Assembly (NCBI GenBank): GCA_902363515.1
Contig: CABJAN010000008.1
Location: 1-64,000, forward strand
From: Bacillota bacterium
GTDB lineage: Bacteria; Bacillota; Clostridia; Lachnospirales; Lachnospiraceae
DNA: 64,000 nt
Direction of reading: 5' to 3'
Part shown: piece by piece, positions 1 through 8,472 of the stretch
Layout: each line of letters starts with the position of its first letter
How positions within the stretch are numbered: the first letter of the stretch is position 1
Notes under the pieces: generated by a model
What the model was told of the DNA's origin: nothing
The model's input: only the letters and a program-made list of their open reading frames with translations
Database searches by the model: none
Made by a program: the position numbers and the translations under genes

Positions 1-672
1 TAATTTATAGTTGAAATTTTCATCGCAAGTTAATTTTAACATAAAAGAGGACCTTTCGTTCATTTTGAACGAAAAGTCCTCTTTTTCCGTAGAGGCTGTT
101 ATTTCACAGCCCCCAATTTTGTCTTGCCCTGCATTAGAATAATTCAGTGCCATTTGATTAATGATTTTAATCTCATCCACTGTATAAAGATTTTCGTTAA
201 TTTCCTCTATATCAAAATTGGGCACTGTAAGGCGAATTGCCTGTAACAAGAGTTCTTTCTTTTCTTCAAATGTATATAGACGAACCTTATCTCCTTCTAA
301 CTGTCCAAGAATAATTTTAGACCTCAAAATAAACTGCCTTAAAAGGTGGTCATCCTCTGCCACTAATTTTTCCAACTTTTTCAAATTCTGTAATCCTTCT
401 ATTGAATTATGGAAAACATTACAGGAAATAATCTTCTCCTTCAAATTGGATATTTCCATCTCATCTTTGCTCATTAATGCATAATACCGCTCTCCCGGTA
501 ATCCTAATCTCTGCAACAAGGCATCCAGTTTATTTTTCGCCGGAACTTGTCTGCCGCTTTCGATTCTGGAAATAGTGGATGGTTCACAGATACCTTCACA
601 TAACTGCTCCTGTGTCAATCCAAGCTCTTTCCTTTTCCGTTTAATAATTTCTCCTATAAAAAATTCTTTCAC
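1..672 (-). CDS. Rgg/PlcR-type helix-turn-helix regulator, partial and probably disrupted
   Basis: This frame starts at a GTG behind a GGAAGGG-type ribosome site and stays open to the left edge, so 224 codons are visible. Residues about 8-62 form an XRE-type helix-turn-helix (KRKRKELGLTQEQLC, then a STISRIESGRQVP recognition region). An alpha-helical region that looks like the TPR part of Rgg/PlcR peptide-responsive regulators follows. After NYSNAGQDK the sequence stops looking like a TPR repeat and runs through two strong hairpins at 43-111. My inference is that the original 3' half was replaced by the end of an inserted element. It would act as a cytoplasmic transcription factor. The class is fairly sure; disruption is probable, not proven. 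Confidence 0.6.
   Translation of the reverse strand, partial: MKEFFIGEIIKRKRKELGLTQEQLCEGICEPSTISRIESGRQVPAKNKLDALLQRLGLPGERYYALMSKDEMEISNLKEKIISCNVFHNSIEGLQNLKKLEKLVAEDDHLLRQFILRSKIILGQLEGDKVRLYTFEEKKELLLQAIRLTVPNFDIEEINENLYTVDEIKIINQMALNYSNAGQDKIGGCEITASTEKEDFSFKMNERSSFMLKLTCDENFNYKL
43..111. other. Hairpin pair, possible end of an inserted element
   Basis: Bases 43-61 and 67-85 form a 19-bp stem with one G-T wobble, a 5-base loop and a following T-run, which is a very strong terminator shape. Bases 94-99 and 106-111 form a second small palindrome (GGCTGT/ACAGCC). The regulator reading frame loses its family resemblance exactly here. A transposase-type terminator followed by a terminal inverted repeat would look like this, but the rest of any element lies outside the window. 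Confidence 0.4.
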
Positions 673-702
673 GTTCCATTCCCTTCCTTTTCTTTATAAC
701 AT

Positions 703-745
703 AAAAAACACCGTCCCCGCAGCAATCAATTCTGCAAAAACAGTG
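703..745 (-). terminator. Rho-independent terminator of tRNA-Lys
   Basis: On the minus strand the 14-base arms at 732-745 and 709-722 pair completely, counting G-U pairs, around a 9-base loop and are followed by a run of six T. It lies directly downstream of the tRNA gene. Confidence 0.8.
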
Positions 746-753
746 CTTTTCAA

Positions 754-826
754 TGCGCCTTCAGGGACTCGAACCCTGGACAAATAGATTAAGAGTCTAC
801 TGCTCTACCAACTGAGCTAAAGGCGC
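754..826 (-). tRNA. tRNA-Lys (anticodon CTT)
   Basis: The 73-base cloverleaf has acceptor arms GCGCCTT/AAGGCGC, a D-loop with AGCTCAGTTGG, a T-loop with GGTTCGAGTCC and discriminator A. The anticodon stem GTAGA/TCTAT holds the loop CTCTTAA, giving anticodon CTT. CCA is not encoded. It is a single gene with its own promoter and terminator. Confidence 0.96.
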
Positions 827-860
827 TTATATGAAGTTGTATTTCCTTAGTGCAAAAAAT

Positions 861-889
861 ATTATAACCGATAGTTTTACAAAATGCAA
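861..889 (-). promoter_or_regulatory. Promoter of tRNA-Lys
   Basis: On the minus strand TTGCAT (884-889) and TATAAT (861-866) are separated by 17 bases, about 35 bases upstream of the mature tRNA 5' end. Confidence 0.8.
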
Positions 890-939
890 GGTTTTTTTCT
901 TTTTTCTTTTGTATTTATTTAGAAACATTTTAGAATATG

Positions 940-1034
940 AAAATATTTATACAGTTCCTGTATGACTTACGTTCTCTTTGAGTCTGTAGTCCAAAGTGTA
1001 CTTAACATATTCACCAGAACTGTATAAATATTTT
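940..1034. repeat. Short inverted-repeat element (18-bp perfect arms)
   Basis: AAAATATTTATACAGTTC at 940-957 is repeated perfectly inverted at 1017-1034 around a 59-base centre. A third exact copy of the arm lies at 12428-12445. The centre has no recognisable gene. This could be a MITE-like or REP-like sequence, or a large transcript hairpin. Target duplications were not evident. Confidence 0.6.
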
Positions 1035-1037
1035 GCT

Positions 1038-1181
1038 TTATTTCTTCTTAATCTTCACCTCTTCCAACGTTTTCTCCACTTGTTCAATGGATTTCAACAC
1101 TTGTGAAGCCTTTGTTTTTGTTTTGCGGTTTTGGTATGCCCACTGCATAATTGAGGTTTCCAGGCTGCTTTTTTTCTTCAT
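1038..1181 (-). CDS. Small charged protein of unknown function (47 aa)
   Basis: A frame of 47 codons begins at ATG 1181 and lies 45 bases after trmB in the same direction. The product is lysine/glutamate-rich and predicted helical (it ends VEKTLEEVKIKKK), with no membrane segment. A GGAGGAG site lies upstream, 12 bases from this ATG. A competing ATG at 1188 in another frame has better spacing but encodes only 34 residues of low-complexity sequence. I do not recognise it. It is probably transcribed with trmB. Confidence 0.4.
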   Translation of the reverse strand: MKKKSSLETSIMQWAYQNRKTKTKASQVLKSIEQVEKTLEEVKIKKK

Positions 1182-1226
1182 TTTCCATTCACTCCTCCTG
1201 TTTACCTTATCTTATGCGGAGGATTT

Positions 1227-1880
1227 TTATCTGCCTGCAATGAGTTTATAAATAGGATTTCCCATGGAAGAAAATTTTTCCTCATATTCTGTCATCACAT
1301 TTCCCTCATTCATTGCACTGTCATGGTGCAGATCAAAGGTGTGACCCAGCAGCTTCCATCCGGCTTCCTCCACTTCTTCAAGGGAAAATTCAAACAAGCC
1401 TTTGTTATCTGTCTTAAACTCTACTACTCCGTCAGCAGCCAGAATCTGGTTATAACGCTCCAGAAACTGTCTGGAGGTAAGTCTGCGTTTTGCATGGCGT
1501 TCCTTTGGCCATGGGTCTGAGAAATTCAGATAAATTTTTCCTACTTCGCCTTTTTCAAAAACAAGGGGAAGGGTTCTGGCATCCATACGGAGGAAAACCA
1601 GATTCTCCGGTAAAGTGCCTGCATGTTCCCGCCCTTCCATTTTCTGCAAAGCTCTCAGAAGCACGCTGTCATACATTTCAATTCCCACATAATTGATTTC
1701 AGGATGTTTTTCTGCCATATCCATTATGAAGCGGCCTTTTCCCATTCCCACCTCAATATGCACTGGATTCTGATTTCCAAACACCTGACTCCATGCGCCC
1801 TTTTGCTTTTCCGGCTCCTGCACCACATATTTGCTGGAAGCAATGGCATCCTTTGCTCCTGGTATATTTCTTAATCTCAT
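1227..1880 (-). CDS. trmB: tRNA (guanine-N7-)-methyltransferase
   Basis: TrmB methylates N7 of G46 in the tRNA variable loop using S-adenosylmethionine. The 217-residue protein has the usual family length. It begins MRLRNIPGAKD and carries the SAM-binding region HIEVGMGKGRFI, the NYVGIEM acidic loop, the FSDPWPKERHAKRR catalytic/tRNA-binding motif and a FKTDN motif. I chose the ATG at 1880 because AGGAAA lies 6 bases upstream and family members start here, although the frame is open to 1925. It follows the phosphate operon after a terminator and so is probably its own unit. Confidence 0.93.
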   Translation of the reverse strand: MRLRNIPGAKDAIASSKYVVQEPEKQKGAWSQVFGNQNPVHIEVGMGKGRFIMDMAEKHPEINYVGIEMYDSVLLRALQKMEGREHAGTLPENLVFLRMDARTLPLVFEKGEVGKIYLNFSDPWPKERHAKRRLTSRQFLERYNQILAADGVVEFKTDNKGLFEFSLEEVEEAGWKLLGHTFDLHHDSAMNEGNVMTEYEEKFSSMGNPIYKLIAGR

Positions 1881-1953
1881 GAGATTTCCTGCCTTTCCAA
1901 TGTCTTCCCTAGAAGTATAACCCATGGAGGTTTTTCTGTCAAAACCCTATAAC

Positions 1954-1998
1954 GCAAAAAGACCACAGCCGGATTCTCTTCATCCTTCTGCAGTCTTT
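1954..1998 (-). terminator. Terminator of the pst-pho operon
   Basis: Minus-strand arms at 1988-1998 and 1958-1968 pair over 11 bases, including G-U pairs, and end in a T-run. It lies 20 bases after the phoR stop codon. Confidence 0.7.
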
Positions 1999-2016
1999 CT
2001 CTTCTTTCACTCTTTT

Positions 2017-3681
2017 TTATTCTGTTTCTTCCGGCAGGGTCAAAATAAATCTGCTTCCCTCGCCCACAGTACTTTCTAACTTCACTTCCGCCCCCAGGAA
2101 CATGCTTCCATGTTTTACAATGGACAAGCCAAGCCCTGTACCGCCGATTGCTTTGGAATGGCTTTTATCCACCCGATAGAACCGCTCAAAAATACGATTC
2201 TTATCTTCCGGTGCAATGCCAATTCCTGTATCTTCCACCAGAATCTGCGGACGTTTTTCCTCTCCCTGGATCGTTACAGTAAGACTTCCTCCCTGTTTAT
2301 TGTACTTTACTCCATTGTCACAGAGATTAAAGAGGATTTCCTCCAGAATTGTCTTCACAGTAGTAACCTTTCTGTGCTGTCCATAGAGATACAGGTGCAC
2401 CCCTGCTTCCTCTGCCTTTTGTTCCAGACGCTTAAATATTTCTCTGGTTTCTTCATACAAATCCACGGTTTCTTTTGCAAAAACCATTTTTCCTTCGTCT
2501 AACTGGGAAATTTTAATCACGTCATTTACCAGAGTAATGAGCCTTTGGGCTTCTTTAAAAATACGTCCTGCAAATTTCTTGGTGTCCTCCGGCTTCACAT
2601 AACCGTCCTGGATAATCTCAGCGAATCCGGAAATAGAGGTCAAAGGCGTTTTTAATTCATGGGAAACATTGGCTGTAAATTCCCTTCGCATCTGCTCTCC
2701 CCGCATACGCTCGGTCACATCCTGAATTAACAGCACTGCTCCAGTTACCTGCTTCTCATTATAAACTGGATTTGCAGTTACCTGACAGCTGGTTCCTGCC
2801 AGTTCCATGTTGGAAACCACATGCTGGCCTTTTAATACACGTTCCACTGCATTCTGGAAATCTTCACTTCGGTTCAGCGCCAGTACACTTCTTCTCTCTT
2901 TCTCCGGTTTTGCTCCCAAAAGCTGCAAAGCGCTGGTATTATTAGAAAGGATTTCCGTGTGATTATCAATCACCACAAAACCTTCTTCCATGTTTTCTGT
3001 AATAATGGAGAATTCTTCCTGCTGGCGTTTTGCCTCTGCAATCTCATGCTGCAGGGATTTCTGCTGTCGGTTAATCTTGCTTAACAGCGGCGCAATCTCA
3101 TCATAGGTCTGATTATCCTGTGGATGCTCCAAATCCAGAGCATTAATCGGATTCACAATCTTACCGGACAACCGGGAAGCAATGAAATAGGAAAGAATCA
3201 CCATCAGCACCAGCATAATTAAAATCGGCTGAATCATCCCTCCTATGATTCCCGGAACATTGTACTGCTCACTGGAAACTCTGAGAATACTGCCATCTTC
3301 CAGACGCAGAGCATAATATAGCGTCTTTTTGGAAAGAGTATCTGATTTTCTCACTGCGGTTCCATGACCCTTAGTTGCCGCTTCTTTGATTTCTTCCCTC
3401 TGGCTGTGGTTTTCCATAGCATTTTCGTCTGCCACGCTGTCGAAGAGAACATTGCCATCCTGGTCAATATAGGTTACACGCTCTGCCTCATGGGGAAGGG
3501 AATCAAAAGCTTCCATGCCTTCTTTTTCCACAGAAATTGCAAGATAAGCGGCTTCCTTTCTCAGTTCCTTAACCAACTGTTTTCCAAAGTAATTATACAG
3601 GATTCCCATGGTCAGCGCAGAGCTTACCGTAAGTACAATCACGCTGACCAGGAGAATGGATTTTAAGATTCTTTTTGTCAT
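2017..3681 (-). CDS. phoR: Phosphate-regulon sensor histidine kinase PhoR
   Basis: This 554-residue membrane kinase has transmembrane helices at about 5-30 and 147-169, an extracytoplasmic loop between them, a PAS-type region at about 224-325, a HisKA helix with NVSHELKTPLTS (phospho-acceptor His341), and a HATPase_c domain with DNGVKYN, DTGIGI and GTGLGLSIVKH motifs. It phosphorylates PhoB when phosphate is scarce. Its start overlaps the phoB stop (ATGA), and it is the last gene of the pst-phoU-phoB-phoR operon. That position and the PAS architecture make PhoR the natural assignment. Signal input probably comes through PstABC and PhoU rather than from phosphate itself. Confidence 0.92.
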   Translation of the reverse strand: MTKRILKSILLVSVIVLTVSSALTMGILYNYFGKQLVKELRKEAAYLAISVEKEGMEAFDSLPHEAERVTYIDQDGNVLFDSVADENAMENHSQREEIKEAATKGHGTAVRKSDTLSKKTLYYALRLEDGSILRVSSEQYNVPGIIGGMIQPILIMLVLMVILSYFIASRLSGKIVNPINALDLEHPQDNQTYDEIAPLLSKINRQQKSLQHEIAEAKRQQEEFSIITENMEEGFVVIDNHTEILSNNTSALQLLGAKPEKERRSVLALNRSEDFQNAVERVLKGQHVVSNMELAGTSCQVTANPVYNEKQVTGAVLLIQDVTERMRGEQMRREFTANVSHELKTPLTSISGFAEIIQDGYVKPEDTKKFAGRIFKEAQRLITLVNDVIKISQLDEGKMVFAKETVDLYEETREIFKRLEQKAEEAGVHLYLYGQHRKVTTVKTILEEILFNLCDNGVKYNKQGGSLTVTIQGEEKRPQILVEDTGIGIAPEDKNRIFERFYRVDKSHSKAIGGTGLGLSIVKHGSMFLGAEVKLESTVGEGSRFILTLPEETE

Positions 3682-4355
3682 GAAGCCCCTCCAATCTTGT
3701 AACCCATGCCACGAACAGTTTCAATGTATTGCCCTGCTTTTCCAAGTTTTTGTCTCAGTGTTCTGATATGCACATCCACGGTCCGGCTCTCCCCGTCAAA
3801 CTGATAACCCCAGATTTTATCCAAAAGCTGCGCTCTGGTAAATACAATCCCCGGATTGGAAATCAAAAGCAGCAGCATTTCAAATTCTTTTAAGGTGAGG
3901 ACGATTTCTTCACCGTCCACCTTTACCTGATGCCGCTGTCTGGAAACAGCCAAACAGCCAAGGGTATAGTCCTGTTCCTCTTCTTCTATATGTCCTGCAC
4001 GCCGCAGCAGTGCTTTTACCCTGGATACCAGCTCCATCATACGGAAGGGCTTGGGAATATAATCATCTGCACCGCTGTCCAGACCTTTTACTGTGTCATA
4101 TTCACTGCCTTTTGCAGTCAGCATGGCAATGGGAAGCTGTCTGGTATCATTTCGCTTCCTGAGTTTTTTCAAAATCTCCAGCCCGTCTTCTTCCGGAAGC
4201 ATAATATCCAGAAGCACTAAATCCGGTACCCGCTTCTCCACTGCTTTCCAAAATGCTGAAGGCACTTCAAATCCCTCTGCTTCCATGCCCTGACTGTTCA
4301 GGGTGTACACTACCAGTTCCCGTATGCTCTCATCATCTTCTACTAAATAAATCAT
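3678..4355 (-). CDS. phoB: Phosphate-regulon response regulator PhoB/PhoP
   Basis: This OmpR-family regulator has an N-terminal receiver (VEDDES acidic pair, phospho-acceptor Asp50 in LVLLDIMLPEEDG, conserved Lys in YIPKPF) and a C-terminal winged helix ending RTVDVHIRTLRQKLG and RGMGYKI. The ATG at 4355 gives 225 residues beginning MIYLVEDDE and has AGGGG seven bases upstream. The longer open frame would overlap phoU deeply and adds no receiver sequence. It should activate the pst operon upstream of pstS. Confidence 0.93.
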   Translation of the reverse strand: MIYLVEDDESIRELVVYTLNSQGMEAEGFEVPSAFWKAVEKRVPDLVLLDIMLPEEDGLEILKKLRKRNDTRQLPIAMLTAKGSEYDTVKGLDSGADDYIPKPFRMMELVSRVKALLRRAGHIEEEEQDYTLGCLAVSRQRHQVKVDGEEIVLTLKEFEMLLLLISNPGIVFTRAQLLDKIWGYQFDGESRTVDVHIRTLRQKLGKAGQYIETVRGMGYKIGGAS

Positions 4356-4371
4356 CTGCTTACCCCTAACT

Positions 4372-5013
4372 TCACTCATCATGGGTGCCGGTGATGGAAT
4401 ATTCCACCCACTGGGCAATATTCTCCGCATGGTCTCCAATGCGCTCAAAATACTTGGCAACCATAATCAGGTCAATATAATATTCCGCATTCTGTGGGTC
4501 CTGCTGCAATAATTTAGGCAGCTCTGTTTTCACTCTGAGGAATAAATCATCTACTACATTATCATATTTTACCACTGCTGCTGCAGAATCTAAATCTTTT
4601 TTTACAAAAGAATCGATACTTTCTGTTACCATTTTAATCGTAGCTTCTGCCATCTTCCCGATATTCATCTTATGAGCAATTTCCTGAACCTTTACAAACC
4701 TGGACATATCTGCAATATCCTGAGCCTGATCTCCAATACGCTCCATATCAGAAATCATCTTCAAGGCTGAAGAAATCATTCTCAAATCTTTTGCCACTGG
4801 CTGCTGCTGCAAAAGCAGTTTCATACAAAGATTTTCAATATCTCGCTCTTTATGATTAATTTCATCCTCTATGCGTTCTACTGCTTGTGGTTCATTTTCC
4901 TTTTCATTTAGTAGCTGGTCTGCAGCTCTTCGGATAGCACGCTCACATAAGGCTCCCATTTTAATCAACTCCAGATTCAACTCCTCAAGCTGCTGGTCGA
5001 AATGCATTCTCAT
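4372..5013 (-). CDS. phoU: Phosphate-transport regulator PhoU
   Basis: The 213-residue all-helical protein contains two PhoU repeats, each with the E/DRIxDxxxNI-type metal-binding helix motif (MERIGDQAQDI near residue 91 and FERIGDHAENI near residue 190). PhoU links the PstSCAB transporter to PhoR and keeps the kinase quiet when phosphate is plentiful. Its ATG overlaps the pstB TGA by one base, indicating translational coupling. The length is normal for the family. Confidence 0.94.
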   Translation of the reverse strand: MRMHFDQQLEELNLELIKMGALCERAIRRAADQLLNEKENEPQAVERIEDEINHKERDIENLCMKLLLQQQPVAKDLRMISSALKMISDMERIGDQAQDIADMSRFVKVQEIAHKMNIGKMAEATIKMVTESIDSFVKKDLDSAAAVVKYDNVVDDLFLRVKTELPKLLQQDPQNAEYYIDLIMVAKYFERIGDHAENIAQWVEYSITGTHDE

Positions 5014-5768
5014 CAGCCAAACCTCCCTGTAATGTAATCCTCTGTTTTCTTATTTTTCGGCATAGAGAAAATCTGCTCTGTCTCTCCATACTCAATAACC
5101 TCTCCTAAAAGGAAAAAGGCTGTTTTATCTGATATTCTGGCCGCCTGCTGCATATTATGAGTTACCATGACGATAGTATAATCCTTCTTAAGTTCTTCTG
5201 CCAAATCTTCAATCTTAGAAGTAGAAATAGGATCCAAGGCAGAAGTAGGCTCGTCCATAAGAAGTACCTCCGGCTCTACTGCCAATGCTCTTGCAATACA
5301 AAGACGCTGCTGCTGTCCACCGGACATACCAAGAGCGCTTAACTTCAGACGATCCTTTACTTCATCCCAAATAGCTGCATTTCTAAGAGAACGTTCTACA
5401 ATATCATCTAATTTTACCTTAGAACGGATTCCGTGGGTTCTCGGACCATAAGCAATGTTATCATAAATACTCATTGGAAATGGATTTGGTTTCTGAAATA
5501 CCATTCCAACTCTCTTACGAAGAAGGTTAATGTTCATATCTCCGTAGATATCCTCTCCGTCCAAAAGTACCTTTCCTGTAATTTTACATCCTTCTACCAG
5601 GTCATTCATACGATTCAGTGATTTTAGCAATGTGGATTTTCCACATCCGGAAGGTCCGATAAACGCAGTAATTTCATTTGCCGGAATTTCCAAATTAATA
5701 TTTTTCAGTGCCTTAAACGCACCATTATCATAATATAAATCCAAATTTGAAATGGAAAATTTACTCAT
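5013..5768 (-). CDS. pstB: Phosphate ABC transporter ATP-binding protein
   Basis: This 251-residue ABC ATPase has a Walker A (GPSGCGKST), signature [15 protein letters not shown] with the PstB-type [10 protein letters not shown] variant, Walker [13 protein letters not shown] and H-loop VTHNM. PstB proteins characteristically carry the [14 protein letters not shown] segment, which is present. It powers high-affinity phosphate import through PstC and PstA. It lies between pstA and phoU in one operon. Confidence 0.96.
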   Translation of the reverse strand: MSKFSISNLDLYYDNGAFKALKNINLEIPANEITAFIGPSGCGKSTLLKSLNRMNDLVEGCKITGKVLLDGEDIYGDMNINLLRKRVGMVFQKPNPFPMSIYDNIAYGPRTHGIRSKVKLDDIVERSLRNAAIWDEVKDRLKLSALGMSGGQQQRLCIARALAVEPEVLLMDEPTSALDPISTSKIEDLAEELKKDYTIVMVTHNMQQAARISDKTAFFLLGEVIEYGETEQIFSMPKNKKTEDYITGRFG

Positions 5769-5777
5769 TAATTTACA

Positions 5778-6656
5778 TTATCCTTTCTTAATCTTACGTG
5801 CAATTCTTCCTGATATCCAGTTAATCAGAAGTACAATCAAAAGCAGCACCACAGCAGTTGCATAGGCCTGGTCAATATAAAGTCCTTCTCTGGATAATGT
5901 ATACATGTGAACCGATAAGGTTCTGGTGGAAGACATAACGCTGGCTGGCAATTCTGCTACAGTACCGGCTGTATACATCAGTGCTGCTGTTTCTCCTACA
6001 ATACGTCCCACAGACAATATAATTCCTGAAAGAATCCCCGGCACTGCAGATGGTAAAATAACTACAAAAATTGTTCTTAGTTTACCAGCACCCAATCCAA
6101 AACTAGCTTCCCTGTACATATCTGGCACAGACATTAATGCTTCCTCTGTAGTTCTCATAATGACTGGAAGTACCATAATAGCAAGGGTAAAAGCTCCTGC
6201 CAGCATGGAAAATCCCCAATGCAATGCATTTACAAAAAATAACATTCCAAACAACCCATATACGATGGAAGGAATGCCTGTAAGGGTTTCTGCAGTAACA
6301 CGAACAATGGATACTAATTTATTGCCTTTTTTTGCATATTCTACCAGATAAACAGCTGCAAAAACTCCTAATGGACCTGCAATCAAAAGAGATAATGCTG
6401 TCATGCATACTGTGTTGATAATAGAAGGAAACATAGAGACATTTTCTGAGTTATATTCCAACTGAAATAAATCTAAATTGAGATTTGGAATCCCTTTCAT
6501 AAGGATATATCCAATAATAAATACTAAGGTAAGTACTGTAAGAAGAGCACTTACTCCCACCAAAACCGCAAGAATCAAAGAAAATGGATTATTAGAATAA
6601 GATTTCAAACGCTGTTTTCCTGTCTGCACGTTAATGGGCTGTAATGCCTCATCCAT
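5778..6656 (-). CDS. pstA: Phosphate ABC transporter permease PstA
   Basis: This 292-residue permease has about six transmembrane helices and the binding-protein-dependent transport signature EAxxxxGxxxxxxxxxxxLP (REASFGLGAGKLRTIFVVILP). Residues around GIPSIVYGLFGM are the conserved PstA/PstC loop. It overlaps the end of pstC by 8 bases, so the two subunits are translationally coupled. With PstC it forms the membrane channel. Confidence 0.95.
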   Translation of the reverse strand: MDEALQPINVQTGKQRLKSYSNNPFSLILAVLVGVSALLTVLTLVFIIGYILMKGIPNLNLDLFQLEYNSENVSMFPSIINTVCMTALSLLIAGPLGVFAAVYLVEYAKKGNKLVSIVRVTAETLTGIPSIVYGLFGMLFFVNALHWGFSMLAGAFTLAIMVLPVIMRTTEEALMSVPDMYREASFGLGAGKLRTIFVVILPSAVPGILSGIILSVGRIVGETAALMYTAGTVAELPASVMSSTRTLSVHMYTLSREGLYIDQAYATAVVLLLIVLLINWISGRIARKIKKG

Positions 6657-7521
6657 TTGCGCCCCTCCTTTTTAAAATCGAAAATGACAGATTAATAAGC
6701 AAAATAAATACAAACAATACAACTGCTGTTGCAATAAGAGCTTCTCTGTGAAGATCTGTGGCATATCCCATTTCCATAACAATATTGGAAGTCAGGGTAC
6801 GAACACCTTTAAACAGACCTTTCGGCATACGAGGCTGATTTCCCGCAATCATAATCACTGCCATGGTCTCGCCAATAGCACGTCCAATTCCCAGAATCAC
6901 ACCAGCCAGAATACCGGATTTCGCTGCCGGAAGCACCGTAAAAAACACACTTCGTTCATGAGTTGCCCCAAGAGCTAAGGAGCCTTCATAATAGCTATTT
7001 GGCACTGCCCGAATAGCTGATTCTCCCACACTTATAATGGTTGGTAAAATCATAATTCCGAGCATAACGGAAGCCGTAAACATACTAGAGCCATTTCCGC
7101 CAAATCCCAGGGTTCTTCCAAAAAATTCCCGTACAAAGGGCACTAATACCACCATACCGAAAAATCCATAAACAACAGAAGGGATACCTGCTAGCAAATC
7201 AATGGCTGGCTTCATAAAACGATACAGTTTGGAAGGACAAAACCTTGCCATAAAAACTGCAGTAAAAATTCCTACAGGTACACCAATCACAATGGCTCCT
7301 GCTGTAACATAAATGCTTCCTAATATAAAAGGAAGGATTCCATAAATATTGTTTCCTGGCTTCCATCTCTCACCCAGCAAAAACTTAAAGACACCAATTT
7401 CGCCAATGGCAGGAATACCATTGGCAAAAAGGAATACACAAATTAAGACAACTGCCAGAATGGAGACACAGGCACACAACAGAAACAGGTATTTCATCAA
7501 GTTTTCCCTGACATTTTTCAT
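6649..7521 (-). CDS. pstC: Phosphate ABC transporter permease PstC
   Basis: This 290-residue integral membrane protein has six predicted helices, the LLAGIPSVVYGFFGM loop and the permease signature EGSLALGATHERSVFFTVLPAA. It pairs with PstA and couples to PstB. It lies 27 bases after pstS in the operon. The length and motifs are typical. Confidence 0.95.
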   Translation of the reverse strand: MKNVRENLMKYLFLLCACVSILAVVLICVFLFANGIPAIGEIGVFKFLLGERWKPGNNIYGILPFILGSIYVTAGAIVIGVPVGIFTAVFMARFCPSKLYRFMKPAIDLLAGIPSVVYGFFGMVVLVPFVREFFGRTLGFGGNGSSMFTASVMLGIMILPTIISVGESAIRAVPNSYYEGSLALGATHERSVFFTVLPAAKSGILAGVILGIGRAIGETMAVIMIAGNQPRMPKGLFKGVRTLTSNIVMEMGYATDLHREALIATAVVLFVFILLINLSFSILKRRGANG

Positions 7522-7548
7522 GGCGCTTTGCTCCTATCCTTTCTTAAA

Positions 7549-8472
7549 CTACTGAAGTTCAGACCAGTCTGTAATTTCTCCGGTATAGATGTCTTTCACC
7601 TGGTCAGCAGTAATATCTGACAGTGAATTTTCTTTATTCACAATAACCGCAATTCCATCCAAAGCAATCTGAGTTCCGGTAAGTCCGCCTTCTGTTTCAG
7701 AATCTTTTAATTCTCTGGATGCCATACCAATATCATATGTTCCATTTAATGCAGATTCCATTCCTGTTGTGGAATCACTTTCCTGAAGTTCAATCTGTAC
7801 ATCTGGATTTATTGCACAATAAGCTTCTTTTAATTTTTCCATAACCGGTGTTACAGAAGAAGAACCACCAACCACAATTTTTCCAGATGGTTTTGTTCCT
7901 GCATAGGCTTCTGCATTTTCAGCTATGGCAATAAAACCGCTTTCCTCTACAATCTTCTGTCCTTCTGCACTCATAATATAGTCAATGAAATCCTGTGCCA
8001 CATCACTTACACCTTCTTTTGTAGCAATGTTAAAAGGACGAGAAACTTTATAGCTTTCATTCTTTACATTTTCTGTAGTAGCTTCTGCTCCGTCTACTTT
8101 TAAGGCTTTTACGCTTTCATCTAAAGAACCAAGGGAAATATAGCCGATAGCCAATGGATCCTGTGCCACATTTGTCATCATAACAGAGGTACTATTTGTT
8201 ACAGATGCATCCTCTGTAGTCATATCTACTTTTTCTCCGTCAATCTCTTCCTGAATACCAAAAAGTTCTACAAAAGCATCTCTGGTTCCGGAACCCTCTT
8301 CACGGGAAATTACGGAAATTTCACCTTCTAAACTTTCCCCTGCATTGGCTTCTTCCTCTGTTCCATAGTTTTCTTTATTGCTATCTTCTTTTTTTGTATC
8401 ATTTCCACCACATGCTGCCATACTAAATACCATAGTTCCCATTAAAATTGCTACTAATACTTTCTTCTTCAT
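7549..8472 (-). CDS. pstS: Phosphate-binding lipoprotein PstS, circularly permuted
   Basis: The product is a 307-residue lipoprotein. The signal peptide ends in the lipobox SMAAC (Cys21), and AAGGAG precedes the ATG at 8472. A long acidic linker follows the signal. The order of the type-2 binding fold is unusual. Residues about 51-183 correspond to the usual C-terminal half (SREEGSGTRDAF phosphate loop, IGYISLGSL, FIDYIMSAEGQ). Residues about 198-307 correspond to the usual N-terminal half (VGGSSSVTPVMEKL, DSTTGMESAL, DIGMASREL, ending TGEITDWSEL). A classical PstS has these halves in the opposite order. All expected ligand loops remain, and first position in the pst operon supports phosphate binding. 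Confidence 0.93.
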   Translation of the reverse strand: MKKKVLVAILMGTMVFSMAACGGNDTKKEDSNKENYGTEEEANAGESLEGEISVISREEGSGTRDAFVELFGIQEEIDGEKVDMTTEDASVTNSTSVMMTNVAQDPLAIGYISLGSLDESVKALKVDGAEATTENVKNESYKVSRPFNIATKEGVSDVAQDFIDYIMSAEGQKIVEESGFIAIAENAEAYAGTKPSGKIVVGGSSSVTPVMEKLKEAYCAINPDVQIELQESDSTTGMESALNGTYDIGMASRELKDSETEGGLTGTQIALDGIAVIVNKENSLSDITADQVKDIYTGEITDWSELQ

